Shown here: positions 1 through 9,992 of the stretch, one piece after another
Layout: every line of letters begins with the position of its first letter
Numbering within the stretch: the first letter of the stretch is position 1
Assembly: GCA_017938155.1 (NCBI GenBank)
Contig: JAGBCD010000011.1
Span: forward strand, 1-44,315
From: Paludibacteraceae bacterium
Lineage (GTDB): Bacteria; Bacteroidota; Bacteroidia; Bacteroidales; Paludibacteraceae
DNA: 44,315 nucleotides
Direction: 5' to 3'
Notes under the pieces: model-generated
What the model was told of the DNA's origin: nothing
What the model saw: only the letters and a program-made list of their open reading frames with translations
The model's database searches: none
Position numbers and translations under genes: made by a program

Positions 1-560
1 AATAAGACCTTTACCGCTACATGGGATGCAAACCAATATACCATTACTTTGGATAAGCAAGGTGGTACAGGTGGCACCTCAAGTGTATTGGTAACCTTTG
101 ATCAAACCTTGCCAAACATAGTGGCTCCAACTCGTATGGGTTACACCTTTGCTGGTTATTACGATGCAGTAGAAGGCAATGGTACACCTTATTATAATAA
201 TAGTGGAGTAGGTTTGCTATCATGGACCACCGCTTCCGATGGTACGCTCTATGCTGCTTGGACTCCAAACACCAATACGGCTTATGTAGTGAAACACTAT
301 CGTCAAGCATTGGATGGCACCTATCCTTCTACCCTCATGGAGGTAGAGAATCTTACCGGTACTACTGCAGCAAGTGTTACACCAGCAGTTAAGACCTATA
401 CAGGCTTTACTTCTCCTGCTACTAAGACGGTAACCATCGCTGCCGATGGAACAACAGAGGTAGCGTATTACTATACCCGTAATAAGTATTTCTTACAATG
501 GATTACGGACGGTAATGCATTGACCGGTGCTTATACCAAAGACTCTGTATTGTTTGAAAC
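1..560 (+). repeat. Long intragenic direct repeat, first copy (second at 1060-1619)
   Basis: Bases 1-560 recur almost unchanged at 1060-1619, an offset of 1059 bp (353 codons). The first ~118 bases are the same in both copies as read by eye, and scattered differences follow. The repeat keeps frame, so recombination between copies would add or remove 353 residues. Confidence 0.9.
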
Positions 561-3500
561 AACCATTACAGAACCTGCTACCCCAATCAAGACAGGTTAT
601 ACCTTCGCAGGATGGAATGCACCTGTTCCTACAACCATGCCTGCAGGTGATAAGACCTTTACGGCAACTTGGACTGCCAATACCAATACACCTTATGCAG
701 TCCATCACTATCAACTCAACTTAGATGGTTCACGTCCTGCTACCCCAACGGAAGTAGAGAACTTCACGGGTACAACAGGTATCTCAGTAGAACCTATGGT
801 TAAAACCTACGAAGGCTTTACCTCTCCAGCGCCCAAAACGGTAACCATCGCAGCGGATGGCTCCACCATAGTAGAATATGAATATACCCGTAAGACATAC
901 ACCCTAACATGGGTAACGGATGGTGACGCCTTGACAGGTAGTTATACCAAGGGTGGTGTGTTGTATGGCACCTCTATCGTTGCCCCTAACACGCCAACCA
1001 AGACAGGTTATACTTTCGCAGGTTGGAATGAAGCAGTACCAGCAACGATGCCTGCAACCAATAAGACCTTTACCGCTACATGGGATGCAAACCAATATAC
1101 CATTACTTTGGATAAGCAAGGTGGTACAGGTGGCACCTCAAGTGTATTGGTAACCTTTGATCAAACCTTGCCAAACATCATCGCTCCAACTCGCATCGGT
1201 TACACCTTTGCTGGTTATTATGATGCAGTAGAAGGCAATGGTACACCTTATTATAATAATAGTGGAGTAGGTTTGCTATCATGGACCACTGCTTCCGATG
1301 GTACACTCTATGCTGCTTGGACTCCAAACACCAATACGGCTTATGTGGTAAAACACTATCGTCAAGCATTAGATGGCACCTATCCATCTACCCTCATGGA
1401 GGCAGAGAACCTTACTGGTACTACCGCAGCAATTGTTACACCAGCAGTTAAGACCTATACAGGCTTTACTTCTCCTGCTACTAAGATGGTAACCATCGCT
1501 GCAGATGGAACAACAGAGGTAGCGTATTACTATACCCGTAATAAGTATCTCTTACAATGGATTACGGACGGTAATGCATTGACCGGTGCTTATACCAAGG
1601 ACTCTGTATTGTTCGAAACACCTATCACCCAACCAGACGAACCAACCAAGACGGGTTATCTCTTCAATGGTTGGAAAGGGGCTCCTGTGGCTACAACGAT
1701 GCCTGCACAAGCACTTACTTATGAAGCACTTTGGAAACCAGATCCAAACACTCCTTATGCAGTCCATCACTACCAACTCAACTTGGATGGTTCACGTCCT
1801 GCTACCCCAACGGAGATAGAGAACTTCACGGATACAACAGGAACAACGGTAAAACCTATGGTTAAAACCTACGAAGGCTTTACCTCACCAGCCCCCAAGG
1901 AGACAACCATACTTGCGGATGGCTCCACAGTAGTAGAATATGAATATACCCGTAATTCCTATACTCTGAGTTGGAATGCTAATGGTGGTACATTGACGGG
2001 TACCTATACACAAGGAACAGTGTTCTTTGGAACTCCGATTGTTGTTCCAACCCCAGTTCGTGTGGGTTATACCTTCACCGGATGGGATACGACTCCTGTG
2101 GCAACAATGCCAGCTTCTAATTTGACCTATACAGCGCAATGGACTCCAAATACCAATACCCCTTATGTAGTAGAGCATTACTTACCAGAACTTGATGGTA
2201 CTTATACACGAGTAGATGTGGATTCGTTGACAGGTACAACAGATATGACGGTTAAGCCTGATACGCGTATCTATACGGGCTTTACTCCACCTACCAAACA
2301 AACTATGACCATTGCTGCAAATGGTTCAACCATTGTTAAGTACTACTATACCCGCAATACGAACAAATTATCATGGACAACTGATGGCAACCCATTGACA
2401 GGAAGTTATACTCGTGGTAATGCTGTTCCATACGAGACACCTATCGTGGCTCCAAATACTCCAACCAAGACTGGTTACATGTTTGCAGGATGGAATCCAT
2501 CAACGATTCCTCCAACCATGCCAGATAATAGTTTGTCATTTGAAGCTACTTGGACACCAAAAACGAACACCCCTTATACCGTAGAACACTACTTGATGCA
2601 AGTGGACGGTACGTTTGCGTTAGTCGCAGATTCGGTGCAACACTTCACGGGTACAACCGCAGATACTGTCATTCCTGCCGTGTTGATAATAGAGGGCTTT
2701 ACCTCTCCTGCACCTCAAGCACTCGAGATCTTTGCAGAGGGTGATGCTGTTCTCAAGTATCGTTATACACGTAATCAATATAACCTCACTTGGATTGTAG
2801 ATGGTGATCCTCTCCAAGAACCATATACCCATGGTTCGGTGTACTATCAAACACCTATCGTTCAACCAGCAGACCCTACCAAGGTTGGTTATACATTTAC
2901 CGGTTGGAACCCTTCTGCTATCCCTGCAACCATGCCAACCAACAACCTCACGTTTGAGGCACAATGGGATGCCAACACCAACACTCCTTACACCGTAGAG
3001 CACTATTTGATGCAAGTGGATGGTACCTACAGCACAACACCTGATTCAGTACAACACTTCACGGGTACTACAGCGGATAACATCACACCTGCGAGGATTA
3101 CTTTTGAAGGATTTAGTTTACCTGTTGCTAAAACGGTAACGATTGCTGCGGATGGATCAACGGTTGTGAAGTACAAATACCCACGCAATAAGTACTTCTT
3201 GGAGTGGATAACCGATGGTGATGCGTTGACAGGTTCTTACTCCAAAGATTGGTTGTTCTTCGGCACCAAGATTATCCAACCTAACACCCCAACCAAGACT
3301 GGTTACACCTTCGATACTTGGTTGCCAACAGTGGCCGAGTATATGCCAAGCATGCCGACTACTTATACCGCGACATGGACACCTAATCCAAATACTCCTT
3401 ATGTAGTGAAACACTACCAACAACAGTTGGATGGTTCCTACCTCACTACTCCTACCGATGTGGATAACCTAACTGGAACAACAGCCTCCAGCATTACGCC

Positions 3501-6500
3501 ACTAACCAAGGATTATGAAGGTTTCACAGCTCCATCTCCTCAAACAACTACCATCGCTGCGGATGGCTCGACCGTGGTAGAGTATTACTATACACGCAAT
3601 ACCTATTATTTGGCATGGGAGACAGATGGCGATGCCCTTACGGGAGCATATACGTATGGTGATGTGCTATATGGTACAACTATCTTAGTTCCAGACCAAC
3701 CTACCAAAACGGGTTATACTTTTGCGGGATGGGACAAGCCGATAGCATCCACCATGCCAGCAGACTCAACCATCTATACGGCTACATGGACTCCTAATCC
3801 AAACACGCCTTACACTGTAGAACATTACCAACAACTATTGGATGGCAACTGGCCAGTTACTCCTAATGATGTGGATAACCTTACAGGTACTACGGCATCC
3901 ATTGTTACTCCTGCAGTGAAAACCTATGAGGGCTTTACTTCTCCTGCTGTAGATACGGTTGCTGTTGTAGCTGATGGTTCATTGACCGTTCGTTACTACT
4001 ACTTGCGCAATACATACAACCTCACTTGGACCACCGATGGCAATCCATTGACTGGCACATATACCCAAGGAGCTGTCTTGTATGGCGATAATATAGTTAA
4101 ACCAAACGATCCAACCAAGGTCGGTTACACCTTTACAGGATGGAACCCTCCAACCATACCAACCACGATGCCTGCACAAGACTTGACGTTTGTAGCATCG
4201 TTTGATCCAAATACAAATACTCAATATGTGGTAAATCACTATTTGCAAGATTTGGATTTGACTCATTACACGTTGGTAGATTCAGACACCCTCTATGGTA
4301 CATCGGATGCCAAGGTTATAGTGCCTGTGAACATGTACGCAGGTTTCGATACCATCGCACCTGTCGAGATTACAATTGCCGCCGATGGTTCGTCAGTATT
4401 GGATTATTACTACAATCGTCAAACCTACGTCTTGTCATGGGATGCTAAGGGCGGAACACTTTCGGGTACTTATACCACAGGTGCCGTGTTGTATCAAGCA
4501 CCTATCGTTGCTCCTACAGCCACACGTACAGGATATACCTTTGCAGTATGGGCGCCTGCCTTCTCAACCATACCTCCAACCATGCCACACGGAGATGTGA
4601 CATACGGAGCACAATGGACAGCCAACCATTATGTAGTGGACCTAGACCACCAAGGCGGTAGCAGTTCTACCAATGCTGTCATGGTAACCTATGATAGCCT
4701 CATGCCACCAGTAGAAGTGCCTACCAAAGTGGGTTACACCTTTGCTGGATATTATGAAACCACCAAGGGAGTAGGAACACAATATTACATGCAAGATGGT
4801 TCAAGTGTTCACCTATGGAACCGTGCAAATGATACTATCATATTTGCTCATTGGACACCAAATCCAAATACTCCTTACACAGTAGAACATTACCTACAAC
4901 AACTTGACGGCACTTGGCCAACTACACCAGAGGATATTGATTACCTTACAGGTACTACCGATGCTTACGTCAAACCTACCTACAAGGCTTACGAAGGCTT
5001 TACTGCTCAAGATACTGATAGTGCCGCTATCTTAGCCGATGGTTCGTTGGTAATACGTTGCTACTATTTGCGCAATAGTTATAACCTAACATGGACCACA
5101 GATGGCAATCCATTGACGGGTTCCTATACATCAGGTGCTACGTTATATGGCGAAGCGATCGTATTACCAGATACTCCTACCAAAGTGGGTTATACTTTCA
5201 AGGCTTGGGACAAGAGTATTCCTGCTACCATGCCCGCCGAAGATTTGACCTTCAATGCATTGTTTGATCCGAATCCAAACACTCCTTATATAGTTAACCA
5301 CTATTTGCAAGATTTGGATCTGACCCACTATACATTGGTAGATATAGATACCTTGTATGGCACATCGGATGCCAAGGTTACTGTTCCTGTAAACATGTAC
5401 GCAGGCTTCGATACCATAGCACCTGTCGAGATTACCATAGCAGCCGATGGTTCGTCAGTATTGGATTATTACTACAATCGTCAAACCTACGTTTTGTCAT
5501 GGGATGCTAAGGGCGGAACACTTTCGGGTACTTATACCACAGGTGCCGTGTTGTATCAAGCACCTATCGTTGCTCCTACGGCTACACGTACAGGATATAC
5601 CTTTGCAGTATGGGCACCTGCCTTCTCTACCATACCTCCAACCATGCCACACGGAGATGTGACATACGAGGCACAATGGACTGCTAATAAGTATGTGGTA
5701 GATTTGGATCACCAAGGAGGAAGCAGTTCAATGAGTTCAGTTTTGGTAACCTACGATAGCATCATGCCTGCTGTAGAGGTTCCTGTATTACCAGGTTACT
5801 TCTTCAAAGGATATTATACATTGCCTAATGGACAAGGTAGTCAATACTATTTAGACAATGGTAATAGCCTTCAAGTATGGAATGTGGAGGGTGATACGGT
5901 GGTTTATGCACATTGGACACCAGATCCAAATACACCTTACGTAGTAGAACACTATCAACAGAACTTGGACGGCACAACCTATCCAACCACACCAACAGAG
6001 GTTGATAATTTGTCCGATACAACGAATATTCAAGTTATTCCTGCTGTACGTACTTACGAAGGATTTACCTCTCCAGAGCCTGACACCATTATCGTGACTG
6101 CCGATACGGTAACAGTCGTTAGATATTACTACGAACGTAATCCATACAACCTCACATGGGATGCTAACGAAGGTACGTTGAGCGGAACATACGATTCGGG
6201 TATAATCTATTACGATGCTCCTATCACTGCTCCGATGGCTAATCGATTGGGTTATACCTTCAATGAATGGTTACCAACCTTCACGGGTAATATGCCTGCA
6301 GCACACACCACTTACGTGGCACAATGGACACCGAATACAAATACTCCATACACAGTAGAACACTACCTGCAAAATATGGATTGCACTACGTATCCAACGA
6401 CTCCATTTGAGGTTGACCATCTCACGGGAACCACGGACACCAAGGTAGTCCCAGAGGTGAAGAACTATCCTGGTTTCACAGCTCCTGAGAAGGATAGCTT

Positions 6501-8343
6501 GCTTGTAGCTGCTGACGGATATGCCATCTTGCGTTATTATTATGAGCGCAATGTATATCCAGTTGTCTTCATCAACGAAGAGGACACATTATTGAAACTA
6601 CAATTGCCATACGACTCCATGCCACATTATGAGGGTGTTATTCCTACTCGCGATGCGAATGCACAATACACTTACACATGGAATGGTAATTGGAAACCAA
6701 TGATTCATCCTGTGGATGGTAGCAACGATATCTATCATGCAGATTTCGACTCGATTGTCAATCAATATGTAATCACGTTTATGTATGATACCGACACCGT
6801 TCAAGTAGATACATTGGATTATGGAACCTTGCCTACTTATCAAGGACAACCATTGACCAAAGACTCTACCGAGCAATGGGCATATCAATTTGCAGGATGG
6901 GATCCTACTATCGTTGCCGTAACGCAAGATACTACCTACTATGCGCTATTTGACTCAACGTTGGTAGAGTACAATATATCCTTCTACAACTACGATTCTA
7001 CATTGGTCTTGGATACCTTGATAGCATATGGTACAATGCCAGTTTGCGATAGCATTCCTACCAAGGATATGACACCTGAATGGACATACCTATTCATTGG
7101 ATGGGAACCTGCCTTAGAACTGGTGACAAGAGATACTGCATACTATGCAATCTTTGATTCAGTACCAACCTACTATCAAATCACGTTCTTGAACTGGAAT
7201 GATACTATCTTGTTACAAGATTCGTTCATGTATGCATCTATTCCTGTATGCGATGTCATCCCATACAAAGAACCAGATGCACAATACATTTATACGTTTG
7301 CAGGTTGGGATCCTGCTATCGTACCTGTTGAACAAGATACGGTATATAAGGCACTGTTTGACTCTATCATCAATGAATATTTGATTACCTTCGTTTGTGA
7401 TGGAGATACCTTACAAGCCGATTCATTGGCTTATGGAACCATGCCAGAGTACGTAGGCGAAACACCTACTCGTGATTCGACTGCTCAATACTCATTCACT
7501 TTCGTAGGATGGACTCCTCAAGTGGACACCGTTCGTATGGATATGATGTACGAAGCAACTTTCGATTCGACACTCAATCAATATCAGATCACCTTCGTCA
7601 ACTGGAACGACACCATCTTGCAGCAAAGCATGTGGAACTATGGCGATATGCCGTTCTACAATGGTGTACCTGTCAAAGATACAACTGCCCACTTCAACTA
7701 TCAGTTTGCTGGTTGGGAACCAATCATCGAACCAGTCATCTGTGATACGATCTACAAGGCTGTCTTTGACTCCGTCATCAATCCAGATGAATGTTATTGT
7801 GATAGCGCACCTGCTGTTGAACTATACGACTGGTTCTTGATGCTCGATGTGAATAGTTTGTATGCAATGGGTTATACCTTCAGTGCTGAAGATGTTACAT
7901 GGTATCGTGTTACAGGTGCTGAACCTGATACAATGGGTACTCCTGCATATGATCGCAAAGATGAGATTGTAGGAAGAGGATTCCACTTCACACCTGAAAC
8001 ACCATTGGTAGGTACAGGTTCATATTATGCAGAGATAACCCTTCCAAAACAAATAGCAGATGTACTCTGTCAAGACTTTATGAGAACACGTATCTTTACC
8101 TTCACCAATACTCGTCTCTTGTTGGCACCAAGCATCGTTTATCCTCACGAGTCCTTGCACTTGTATGGATTGCCAGAGGGAGTAGAATCAACCCTACATA
8201 TCTATGATGCAACGGGTAAATTGGTGGATGTGATGAAGACCACTGCCTCACATATATCTTGGACGACACCAGTTACTGGTACCTATATGATATTAGTTCA
8301 GTCACAAGATATTCATGAAGTACTCAAGTATATTGTTAAGTAA
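1..8343 (+). CDS. Giant secreted InlB/Listeria-Bacteroides-repeat protein with type IX secretion C-terminal domain (5' end outside window)
   Basis: The frame is open from base 1, so the gene starts upstream; at least 2780 residues are visible. The body alternates two module types. One has the signature NTPYxVEHY...LTGTT...YEGFTSP...TIAADGSTVVEYYYTRN; I count 14 HY motifs. The other is an InlB B-repeat-like module, TWxTDGxxLTGSY...PTKTGYTFAGW...TMPA...TATW. Four extra DxQGG modules occur. From about base 6550 the architecture changes to six ~70-residue repeats of the form YxITFxxxDT...YGxMP...PTKD...YxFAGWxP...DTxYxAxFDS. The last ~75 residues (from about 8120, APSIVYPHESLHLYG ... GTYMILV ... 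KYIVK) look like a type A T9SS sorting domain, so the protein is probably exported through the outer membrane and surface-anchored or released. Such repeats are common in bacterial adhesins and surface proteins; the ligand is unknown. The downstream barrel gene starts 11 bp after the stop and is probably cotranscribed. Confidence 0.93.
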   Translation, partial: NKTFTATWDANQYTITLDKQGGTGGTSSVLVTFDQTLPNIVAPTRMGYTFAGYYDAVEGNGTPYYNNSGVGLLSWTTASDGTLYAAWTPNTNTAYVVKHYRQALDGTYPSTLMEVENLTGTTAASVTPAVKTYTGFTSPATKTVTIAADGTTEVAYYYTRNKYFLQWITDGNALTGAYTKDSVLFETTITEPATPIKTGYTFAGWNAPVPTTMPAGDKTFTATWTANTNTPYAVHHYQLNLDGSRPATPTEVENFTGTTGISVEPMVKTYEGFTSPAPKTVTIAADGSTIVEYEYTRKTYTLTWVTDGDALTGSYTKGGVLYGTSIVAPNTPTKTGYTFAGWNEAVPATMPATNKTFTATWDANQYTITLDKQGGTGGTSSVLVTFDQTLPNIIAPTRIGYTFAGYYDAVEGNGTPYYNNSGVGLLSWTTASDGTLYAAWTPNTNTAYVVKHYRQALDGTYPSTLMEAENLTGTTAAIVTPAVKTYTGFTSPATKMVTIAADGTTEVAYYYTRNKYLLQWITDGNALTGAYTKDSVLFETPITQPDEPTKTGYLFNGWKGAPVATTMPAQALTYEALWKPDPNTPYAVHHYQLNLDGSRPATPTEIENFTDTTGTTVKPMVKTYEGFTSPAPKETTILADGSTVVEYEYTRNSYTLSWNANGGTLTGTYTQGTVFFGTPIVVPTPVRVGYTFTGWDTTPVATMPASNLTYTAQWTPNTNTPYVVEHYLPELDGTYTRVDVDSLTGTTDMTVKPDTRIYTGFTPPTKQTMTIAANGSTIVKYYYTRNTNKLSWTTDGNPLTGSYTRGNAVPYETPIVAPNTPTKTGYMFAGWNPSTIPPTMPDNSLSFEATWTPKTNTPYTVEHYLMQVDGTFALVADSVQHFTGTTADTVIPAVLIIEGFTSPAPQALEIFAEGDAVLKYRYTRNQYNLTWIVDGDPLQEPYTHGSVYYQTPIVQPADPTKVGYTFTGWNPSAIPATMPTNNLTFEAQWDANTNTPYTVEHYLMQVDGTYSTTPDSVQHFTGTTADNITPARITFEGFSLPVAKTVTIAADGSTVVKYKYPRNKYFLEWITDGDALTGSYSKDWLFFGTKIIQPNTPTKTGYTFDTWLPTVAEYMPSMPTTYTATWTPNPNTPYVVKHYQQQLDGSYLTTPTDVDNLTGTTASSITPLTKDYEGFTAPSPQTTTIAADGSTVVEYYYTRNTYYLAWETDGDALTGAYTYGDVLYGTTILVPDQPTKTGYTFAGWDKPIASTMPADSTIYTATWTPNPNTPYTVEHYQQLLDGNWPVTPNDVDNLTGTTASIVTPAVKTYEGFTSPAVDTVAVVADGSLTVRYYYLRNTYNLTWTTDGNPLTGTYTQGAVLYGDNIVKPNDPTKVGYTFTGWNPPTIPTTMPAQDLTFVASFDPNTNTQYVVNHYLQDLDLTHYTLVDSDTLYGTSDAKVIVPVNMYAGFDTIAPVEITIAADGSSVLDYYYNRQTYVLSWDAKGGTLSGTYTTGAVLYQAPIVAPTATRTGYTFAVWAPAFSTIPPTMPHGDVTYGAQWTANHYVVDLDHQGGSSSTNAVMVTYDSLMPPVEVPTKVGYTFAGYYETTKGVGTQYYMQDGSSVHLWNRANDTIIFAHWTPNPNTPYTVEHYLQQLDGTWPTTPEDIDYLTGTTDAYVKPTYKAYEGFTAQDTDSAAILADGSLVIRCYYLRNSYNLTWTTDGNPLTGSYTSGATLYGEAIVLPDTPTKVGYTFKAWDKSIPATMPAEDLTFNALFDPNPNTPYIVNHYLQDLDLTHYTLVDIDTLYGTSDAKVTVPVNMYAGFDTIAPVEITIAADGSSVLDYYYNRQTYVLSWDAKGGTLSGTYTTGAVLYQAPIVAPTATRTGYTFAVWAPAFSTIPPTMPHGDVTYEAQWTANKYVVDLDHQGGSSSMSSVLVTYDSIMPAVEVPVLPGYFFKGYYTLPNGQGSQYYLDNGNSLQVWNVEGDTVVYAHWTPDPNTPYVVEHYQQNLDGTTYPTTPTEVDNLSDTTNIQVIPAVRTYEGFTSPEPDTIIVTADTVTVVRYYYERNPYNLTWDANEGTLSGTYDSGIIYYDAPITAPMANRLGYTFNEWLPTFTGNMPAAHTTYVAQWTPNTNTPYTVEHYLQNMDCTTYPTTPFEVDHLTGTTDTKVVPEVKNYPGFTAPEKDSLLVAADGYAILRYYYERNVYPVVFINEEDTLLKLQLPYDSMPHYEGVIPTRDANAQYTYTWNGNWKPMIHPVDGSNDIYHADFDSIVNQYVITFMYDTDTVQVDTLDYGTLPTYQGQPLTKDSTEQWAYQFAGWDPTIVAVTQDTTYYALFDSTLVEYNISFYNYDSTLVLDTLIAYGTMPVCDSIPTKDMTPEWTYLFIGWEPALELVTRDTAYYAIFDSVPTYYQITFLNWNDTILLQDSFMYASIPVCDVIPYKEPDAQYIYTFAGWDPAIVPVEQDTVYKALFDSIINEYLITFVCDGDTLQADSLAYGTMPEYVGETPTRDSTAQYSFTFVGWTPQVDTVRMDMMYEATFDSTLNQYQITFVNWNDTILQQSMWNYGDMPFYNGVPVKDTTAHFNYQFAGWEPIIEPVICDTIYKAVFDSVINPDECYCDSAPAVELYDWFLMLDVNSLYAMGYTFSAEDVTWYRVTGAEPDTMGTPAYDRKDEIVGRGFHFTPETPLVGTGSYYAEITLPKQIADVLCQDFMRTRIFTFTNTRLLLAPSIVYPHESLHLYGLPEGVESTLHIYDATGKLVDVMKTTASHISWTTPVTGTYMILVQSQDIHEVLKYIVK
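4229..4640 (+). repeat. Second intragenic direct repeat pair (other copy at 5291-5702)
   Basis: The stretch around 4381-4500 recurs at 5443-5562, an offset of 1062 bp (354 codons). Both encode the MYAGFDTIAPVEITIAADG and YNRQTYVLSWDAKGGTLSG segments. The near-identical region extends to about 4640 and 5702. This is a separate duplication from the one at the 5' end but of nearly the same length. Confidence 0.88.
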
Positions 8344-8354
8344 TTATAAGAGCT

Positions 8355-9452
8355 ATGAACAAAAGATATATTTTATTGTTAGCAAGTGTTTTGCTTTTGG
8401 GTAATATTGTTTTGGGACAAGATAGAGATGGCTATGAAGCTCCTCCAACCCCTAAGGCTCCTAAGAATATTGTAGGGTACTCCTATCCTGGTGATAGGGA
8501 GTACCGCAAACCTGCAATGGAGCGATTGGGACATATCTTCTCAGGTTCATTACGCACGGGCTATTCTTCCTTCCTGCAAGATGCTATAGATTTTGGATGG
8601 CAAGGAGCGTTTAGTGTGATGCTTGACTTTGGATATACGCACTATTTCATGCCTTATGGGGCTATTCAGCCTCCATACTACTTGGGTGTAACGACAGGTT
8701 TGTCATTGGGATATAGTTCCAGTGCTATGAGTGGACAAATCAAATATGACTATCGTACCACAGACTATATGGGTAACCCAATGCATTATTATATTTCGGC
8801 ATTGAACACACGTGAGTTGGACGGACAGTTTTTGATGGAGATTCCTATTATGGGTACGTTCTTTGTTCGCGGGTATAACTTGAATGCCGGACTCAAATTG
8901 GGTGTGCCTCTCTACTCACACTATTCCATGTCTATTCCTACGGACTTATCCATTGATGTCAATTATCCTACATGGCTTCCTGACAATGGTAGTGAAGAAA
9001 CATTGATTCATAACCACGTTGTCACGGGTTGTCCACCGAAAGACAACTCGGCATTGAAAGGCAAGTGGAATGGTAGCAAACTATACGTGATGTTATCAAT
9101 GGATATGGGATATATATGGCGTATGCCATTGGGCAGTTTTGGTGTAAATGCGTATGTTGATTATGCTGTTTGGTCCTTGTTCAAGCACTCCAGTCTATAT
9201 GCCGAAGGTGGTGTGAATGATCCCAAAAAGCATTGGCTTGATATAGGGGTAGTCGGCAAACCAATGGAGTCTGGTTCCGATGTTCCACATTTGCCAGAAG
9301 TGAAAGTTAATCCGTTGTCTCATCGTTATGTGCGCAATGCTGGTTACTTGAGCGTTGGTATCAAGTTGACCTACTATTTGGGTGTTGATGAGTACAAGAA
9401 GTATAAGCAGCACCAAGATGGTGGACAGTTAGAAGGAAGTTCGTTGTTCTGA
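8355..9452 (+). CDS. Outer-membrane beta-barrel-like protein, function unknown
   Basis: 365 residues. It begins with a signal peptide (MNKRYILLLASVLLLGNIVLGQ, cleavage near residue 21-22). A Pro-rich linker (YEAPPTPKAPKN) follows, then alternating aromatic/hydrophobic strands rich in Tyr and Gly that end in a strand-like GYLSVGIKLTYYLG segment, as expected for a small outer-membrane barrel. There is no TonB box or plug. The start lies 11 bp after the giant repeat protein, and a terminator follows, so the two appear to form one transcript. A role as membrane partner or anchor of the repeat protein is plausible, but I recognise no family. Confidence 0.8.
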   Translation: MNKRYILLLASVLLLGNIVLGQDRDGYEAPPTPKAPKNIVGYSYPGDREYRKPAMERLGHIFSGSLRTGYSSFLQDAIDFGWQGAFSVMLDFGYTHYFMPYGAIQPPYYLGVTTGLSLGYSSSAMSGQIKYDYRTTDYMGNPMHYYISALNTRELDGQFLMEIPIMGTFFVRGYNLNAGLKLGVPLYSHYSMSIPTDLSIDVNYPTWLPDNGSEETLIHNHVVTGCPPKDNSALKGKWNGSKLYVMLSMDMGYIWRMPLGSFGVNAYVDYAVWSLFKHSSLYAEGGVNDPKKHWLDIGVVGKPMESGSDVPHLPEVKVNPLSHRYVRNAGYLSVGIKLTYYLGVDEYKKYKQHQDGGQLEGSSLF

Positions 9453-9474
9453 TTGTTCGTATTATTGGAAAGAC

Positions 9475-9512
9475 TAAAAAAATCACTTGACGTTTGTACA
9501 AGTGATTTTTTT
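9475..9512 (+). terminator. Rho-independent terminator after the barrel gene
   Basis: A-rich stem AAATCACTTG pairs with CAAGTGATTT around a 9-nt loop, followed by a T run, 23 bp after the stop codon at 9452. It closes the repeat-protein/barrel transcript. The loop holds the -33 element of the next promoter. Confidence 0.88.
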
Positions 9513-9524
9513 GTTGTACCTTTG
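9493..9524 (+). promoter_or_regulatory. Bacteroidetes-type promoter for tRNA-Ser
   Basis: TTTG at 9493-9496 and TACCTTTG at 9517-9524, spaced by 20 nt, match the Bacteroidetes -33/-7 consensus. The tRNA begins 34 nt downstream. The -33 box lies in the loop of the preceding terminator. Confidence 0.8.
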
Positions 9525-9558
9525 CAGGGTGTAAGGGATTAACTCTTGACAATATGTT

Positions 9559-9646
9559 GGAAAGTTGTCTGAGTGGTCGAAAGAGCCGCACTCGAAATGC
9601 GGTGTACACCTAAAGTGTACCGGGGGTTCGAATCCCTCACTTTCCG
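9559..9646 (+). tRNA. tRNA-Ser (anticodon CGA)
   Basis: Acceptor GGAAAGT pairs with ACTTTCC. The anticodon stem CCGCA/TGCGG encloses the 7-nt loop CTCGAAA, giving anticodon CGA (codon UCG). A long variable arm (TGTACACC TAAA GTGTACC) marks a class II tRNA such as Ser. The T arm is GGGGGTTCGAATCCCTC. Discriminator is G and CCA is not encoded. Confidence 0.96.
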
Positions 9647-9650
9647 CAAA

Positions 9651-9679
9651 GCGTCGAGTTCGGGAAACCGAAGTGACGC
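9651..9679 (+). other. GC-rich bulged hairpin just after tRNA-Ser
   Basis: GCGTC pairs with GACGC and TTCGG with CCGAA around a GAAA tetraloop, with a GAG/GT internal bulge. It follows the tRNA 3' end by 5 nt and has no T tract, so it is more likely a processing or stability structure than a terminator. Confidence 0.55.
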
Positions 9680-9687
9680 AAAACAAG

Positions 9688-9716
9688 AAAATGAGAGTCA
9701 TATGGCTCTCATTTTT
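9688..9716 (+). terminator. Rho-independent terminator of tRNA-Ser transcript
   Basis: AAAATGAGAG pairs with CTCTCATTTT around an 8-nt loop and runs into T-rich sequence. Confidence 0.85.
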
Positions 9717-9837
9717 ATTTGTGCGTCAGTGGGGCATAGGAGTTTACTCATATTGCCCTATTGACGGGCAAATAAATAGTGGACGTTAGTCTGTTTCTTG
9801 TGTGCGTTAAATCGGCTGTAAGAACTGCAGCTTTGCA

Positions 9838-9910
9838 CAGGATGCCGTCAGCAGACTTTAGGGATTACGCAGCAATCCCTCACTTTCAGGATGCCGTCGG
9901 CAGACTTTAA
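9838..9910. repeat. Pair of 24-bp direct repeats flanking a hairpin
   Basis: Copies at 9838-9861 and 9887-9910 differ at one or two positions (GCCGTCAGCAG versus GCCGTCGGCAG). Between them lies the AGGGATT-ACGCAGC-AATCCCT stem-loop. Spacing between copies is 49 bp. Confidence 0.75.
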
Positions 9911-9967
9911 GTTTTTCGAGGTGGCATTATTTTTCGTAATACTTGTTCACTTTTTCCGACGGTCACG

Positions 9968-9989
9968 TATACCCTTGCTATACCCTTAG
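9968..9989. repeat. 11-bp tandem repeat TATACCCTTGC, two units
   Basis: TATACCCTTGC then TATACCCTTAG. The same unit occurs three times in tandem at 32313-32345. Confidence 0.7.
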
Positions 9990-9992
9990 GAT

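Noticed and set aside
9483-9789. Small open frames across tRNA-Ser
   Set aside because: They overlap the tRNA, promoter and terminators and encode translated tRNA sequence.
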